Below are positions 13,006 through 15,391 of a stretch of 15,391 bases of DNA, one piece after another; the first letter of the stretch is position 1, and each line of letters starts with the position of its first letter. The notes under the pieces are model-generated. The model made no database searches, was not told the origin of the DNA, and worked only from the letters and a program-made list of their open reading frames with translations. The DNA lies in NCBI GenBank assembly GCA_031254905.1, contig JAIRTN010000118.1:1-15391 (forward strand). Reading direction: 5' to 3'. The DNA comes from Coriobacteriales bacterium. GTDB lineage: Bacteria; Actinomycetota; Coriobacteriia; Coriobacteriales; UBA8131. A program made the position numbers and the translations under genes.

Positions 13006-13716
13006 ATGAGCGAAAGTCCCGCACGGATACTCGTCGTTGACGATGAGCCGTCTATTACTGAAGTCGTGAGTTACAATCTGAGAAAAGAAGGCTATGACGT
13101 TCAAGTTGCCGCCGATGGCGCGGCGGCGGTCAGTCTGGTCTCCGCGCATACCTTTGACCTTGTCATTCTCGACGTTATGCTTCCTAAGATGGATGGGTAT
13201 GAGGTGTTGCGTCATATCCGTACAAACCACTCCATGCCGGTACTTTTTCTTTCCGCGCGCGACACGGAACTCGACAAGGTTGTCGGTTTGGAAATCGGCG
13301 GAGATGACTATCTCGCCAAGCCCTTTGGCATACGGGAACTCATTGCCCGCGTCAAGGCGCTGCTCAGGCGCACATCGCAGCAGGAATCCATGAGTGCCGC
13401 AAGCGACTACAACGAAATCATCGAGGTTTCGGGCATCACACTCGACGAGGGCACGCACATGGCCGTCGGCCCCAGTGGCCCCATCGATTTAACGCCGCGC
13501 GAATTTGAACTGCTTGCCGCCCTCATGCGCTATGCCGGCAAGGTCTTAAGCCGCGACCAGTTGCTTCATGATGCTTGGGGCTGGGAATACCTTGTGGAAA
13601 CCAAGACGGTTGATACGCATGTCAAACGCCTGCGTGACAAACTTGAGGCTGCGCAGGTTGACCCCGCTCTCATCGAAACGGTTCGCGGCTACGGGTATCG
13701 TTTCAAGCTGGTCTGA
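13006..13716 (+). CDS. OmpR/PhoB-family response regulator
   Basis: A receiver domain (about 6-120) has the acidic pair Asp12-Asp13, phospho-acceptor Asp56 in LVILDVMLPKMDGYEVL, Ser83 in FLSARD and Lys105 in DDYLAKPFG. A winged-helix DNA-binding domain (about 138-235) includes DLTPREFELLAALM, the recognition-helix region ETKTVDTHVKRLRDKLE and the wing ETVRGYGYRF. The length of 236 residues is standard. ATG 13006 is preceded by GAGAGGA (12993-12999) at 6 nt; the frame is open further upstream but that part is the control region. The kinase gene begins 3 nt after its stop. Closest named groups by appearance are PhoP, RegX3 and MtrA; I cannot separate them from sequence alone, though the GTTAACC-like operator leans to the phosphate type. 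Confidence 0.94.
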   Translation: MSESPARILVVDDEPSITEVVSYNLRKEGYDVQVAADGAAAVSLVSAHTFDLVILDVMLPKMDGYEVLRHIRTNHSMPVLFLSARDTELDKVVGLEIGGDDYLAKPFGIRELIARVKALLRRTSQQESMSAASDYNEIIEVSGITLDEGTHMAVGPSGPIDLTPREFELLAALMRYAGKVLSRDQLLHDAWGWEYLVETKTVDTHVKRLRDKLEAAQVDPALIETVRGYGYRFKLV

Positions 13717-13719
13717 GCG

Positions 13720-14766
13720 GTGCAGTATCGCGCGCTGCACATACTGCTTGCAACCATAAGCGCGCTCAGCACGCTCATATTCTCCCTTGCGCTTGCCTTC
13801 ATAATCTTTTTGGACCCGCGCATCACCTACTGGCTGCTTGTGCTGGCGGTTCCCTTCTCCATCCTCGCCTTTTTTATCACGATGTGGATTTCTGGCCTTT
13901 TGTTGTTGCCGCTCGGGAATCTCACCGAGAAGGCACGTCGTCTTGCCGCCGGTGATTTGTCCGTGCGCTTCTCCGACGAATCCGCTCGCTCGGCTCCGCT
14001 CGCCATCCGCAAACTCAGCGCGTCGCTCGACACGGTGACGATGCGCGTGCGCTCAAGCATGGCCGAGGTGGCCTCCGAGGGCAAGCGGCAGGGCCAGTTC
14101 ATATCGGATGTCTCGCACGAGATACGCACGCCGCTGACGGCGATACGCGGTGCCGCCGAAACGCTCATGGACGAAGATATTTTGTACAGGGACCGCCAGC
14201 GTTTCTGCGAAACCATCATCCATGAGAGCGAACGTCTTACGCGGCTTGCCAACGATTTGCTCACCCTCCAACGGATGGAAGGGGACGGCGAGGTCAAACT
14301 CAAGCGCGTCAACCTCCACGATGTTGTCGAATACGCGGCGGCGCTCCTAGAGCCCTTGCTCGATGAGCGTCAGGTCATTTTGACCATTTCGGGGGAGGCC
14401 CCCGATGTCTTAGGCGACCCCGACCGTCTTCAGCAGGTGGTGCAAAATCTCATCGACAACGCGAGCCGCTTCGTCGGTGAGGGCGGGCGCATCCACGTTG
14501 AACTTTCGGGCATTCGCGAACACAGCGTGATAACCGTTTCAGACGACGGCCCCGGCTTTGGCGACATCGACCCGGCGCGTCTATTCGACCGCTTCTATCG
14601 CGGCGATGCCAGTCGCGCGAGAACCACCGGCGGTGTTGGGCTTGGGCTTACCATCGTCAAGGCGATTGTCACCGCGCACGAAGGGACGGTGGAGGCCGTC
14701 AATTTGCCTGACGGCGGAGCCTGCTTTATCGTCGCGATTCCATCTCTACCCCCAAGCAAAGCCTAA
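13720..14766 (+). CDS. Membrane sensor histidine kinase with minimal extracytoplasmic loop
   Basis: The protein has 348 residues. Two membrane helices (about 7-31 and 38-63) are joined by only about six residues (DPRITY), so there is no periplasmic sensor domain. A HAMP-like linker follows (64-115), then the dimerisation domain with FISDVSHEIRTPLTAIRGAA (phospho-His133). The ATPase domain has the N box QNLIDNASRF (242-251), G1 DDGPGF (275-280), LFDRFYRGD (288-296) and G2 GGVGLGL (304-310). No PAS domain is evident. GTG 13720 is the chosen start because it keeps the whole first helix; the SD is weak and translation probably depends on coupling to the regulator 3 nt upstream. Its regulator partner is almost certainly the preceding gene. 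Signal unknown; the layout is that of intramembrane-sensing kinases or of short PhoR-like kinases. Confidence 0.92.
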   Translation: MQYRALHILLATISALSTLIFSLALAFIIFLDPRITYWLLVLAVPFSILAFFITMWISGLLLLPLGNLTEKARRLAAGDLSVRFSDESARSAPLAIRKLSASLDTVTMRVRSSMAEVASEGKRQGQFISDVSHEIRTPLTAIRGAAETLMDEDILYRDRQRFCETIIHESERLTRLANDLLTLQRMEGDGEVKLKRVNLHDVVEYAAALLEPLLDERQVILTISGEAPDVLGDPDRLQQVVQNLIDNASRFVGEGGRIHVELSGIREHSVITVSDDGPGFGDIDPARLFDRFYRGDASRARTTGGVGLGLTIVKAIVTAHEGTVEAVNLPDGGACFIVAIPSLPPSKA

Positions 14767-14834
14767 CCCGCGCCGCGAACCTCCCACCTATGCACGGGCT
14801 TATCCCTATAAAAAAGCACTTGGTGAGGACGTTA

Positions 14835-15391
14835 TCATCTGGTGGGTTCGGTCTTGGGCATGAGGATGAGGAAGACGAGGCCGAGGACGAAAAGGACGGT
14901 TACGGAGAGGATGCCGATGTTTGCGCTGCCGGTGAGTTCGGTGAAGCTGCTCATGAGGAAGGTGCCAAGGACGGCGGCGTATTTGCCGAAGATGTCGAAG
15001 AAGCCGTAGTACTCGTTGGCGTGTTCGAGGGGGATGAGGCGGCCGAAGTAGGAGCGCGAGAGGGCTTGGATGCCGCCTTGGAACAGGCCGACAGCTATGG
15101 CGAGGACCCAGAATGCGGTGGCGGATTTGAGGAAGGCGGCGGCGTAGAGCGTGATGAGGATGTAGGCGATGACGGCCGCGATGAGCATGATGCGGGTGCC
15201 GATGCGGCGCGCTAGTTTGCCGAAAAGCAGCGCCGAGGGGAAGGCGACAAGCTGCGTCACCACGAGCGCGGATACAAGCTGCGTGCTGTCGATGCCGAGG
15301 TCGGTGCCAAAGGCCGTTGCCATGCGGATGATGGTGTGTACGCCGTCGATGTAGCAGAAGAAGGCGAGCAGGAAGAACAGCATCTTCTTGT
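14835..15391 (-). CDS. UMF1-family MFS transporter, partial (N-terminus beyond the window)
   Basis: The frame stays open to the right edge, and the visible 185 residues look like the C-terminal half of a 12-helix MFS protein. LFFLLAFFCYIDGVHTIIRM, with the polar YIDG in a membrane helix, is typical of UMF1/Atg22-like members. It is followed by four or five more hydrophobic segments, a GKLARRIGTR loop between helices, and the conserved QALSRSYFGRLIP followed by NEYYGFFDIFGKYAAVLG. The stop is at 14835-14837. The methionine at 15381-15383 is internal, not a start. Substrate is unknown; the fungal relative Atg22 exports amino acids from the vacuole, but bacterial members are largely uncharacterised. 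It converges on the kinase gene, with 68 bp between that holds no clear terminator. Confidence 0.9.
   Translation of the reverse strand, partial: KKMLFFLLAFFCYIDGVHTIIRMATAFGTDLGIDSTQLVSALVVTQLVAFPSALLFGKLARRIGTRIMLIAAVIAYILITLYAAAFLKSATAFWVLAIAVGLFQGGIQALSRSYFGRLIPLEHANEYYGFFDIFGKYAAVLGTFLMSSFTELTGSANIGILSVTVLFVLGLVFLILMPKTEPTR

Noticed and set aside
14767..14834. Bidirectional terminator between the kinase and transporter genes
   Set aside because: There is an A6 run (T6 on the other strand) but no convincing stem beside it; GGG-CTTAT-CCC is too short.
14790..15215. Plus-strand 141-codon Glu/Asp/Gly-rich frame opposite the transporter
   Set aside because: It is antisense to clearly conserved UMF1 transporter sequence and has the biased composition typical of a shadow frame.

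Overview
The window is about 60% GC, gene-dense and almost entirely housekeeping in content. Gene order points to an actinobacterium, most likely of the class Coriobacteriia; this is inferred from gene order and families, not from a marker gene. The left half (AccB-type carrier, accC, Asp23/Gls24 protein, nusB, xseB, dxs, tlyA, later recN) keeps the order of the Bacillus/Clostridium accBC-yqhY-nusB-xseB-dxs-yqxC-recN cluster. The right half (tlyA, nadK, recN, steA, steB) keeps the order known from Mycobacterium (Rv1694-Rv1698).

Layout. At 1-11525 there is one long run of plus-strand genes, many overlapping or separated by only a few bases. It begins with a 5'-truncated biotin-dependent carboxyltransferase fused in frame to an AccB-class biotin carrier, followed by biotin carboxylase. 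Next come an Asp23/Gls24 protein, NusB, the small subunit of exonuclease VII, DXP synthase, a TlyA rRNA methyltransferase, NAD kinase, RecN, and the membrane pair SteA and SteB (MctB-like). The 482 bp at 11526-12007 is a convergent, non-coding, repeat-rich spacer with several perfect hairpins, a 35-bp perfect direct repeat and a roughly 300-bp unit with inverted-repeat ends. Leftward from it, coaX (type III pantothenate kinase) runs on the minus strand. A divergent 227-bp control region follows, with four 11-bp-spaced repeats, then an OmpR/PhoB-family response regulator and its sensor kinase. The right edge cuts a minus-strand UMF1-family transporter.

How the genes fit together. The block supplies biotin-dependent carboxylation, isoprenoid precursor synthesis (dxs), NADP and CoA cofactors (nadK, coaX), ribosome maturation and antitermination (tlyA, nusB), DNA repair (xseB, recN) and envelope or division functions (Asp23 protein, SteA/SteB). 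The two-component system appears to control itself and may sense the envelope or phosphate.

I found no phage, CRISPR, toxin or defence locus. The most notable points are the carboxyltransferase-AccB fusion, which carries a textbook internal ribosome binding site exactly at the AccB start; the phased operator in front of the response regulator; the MITE-like spacer; and low-complexity in-frame insertions in several otherwise conserved enzymes.
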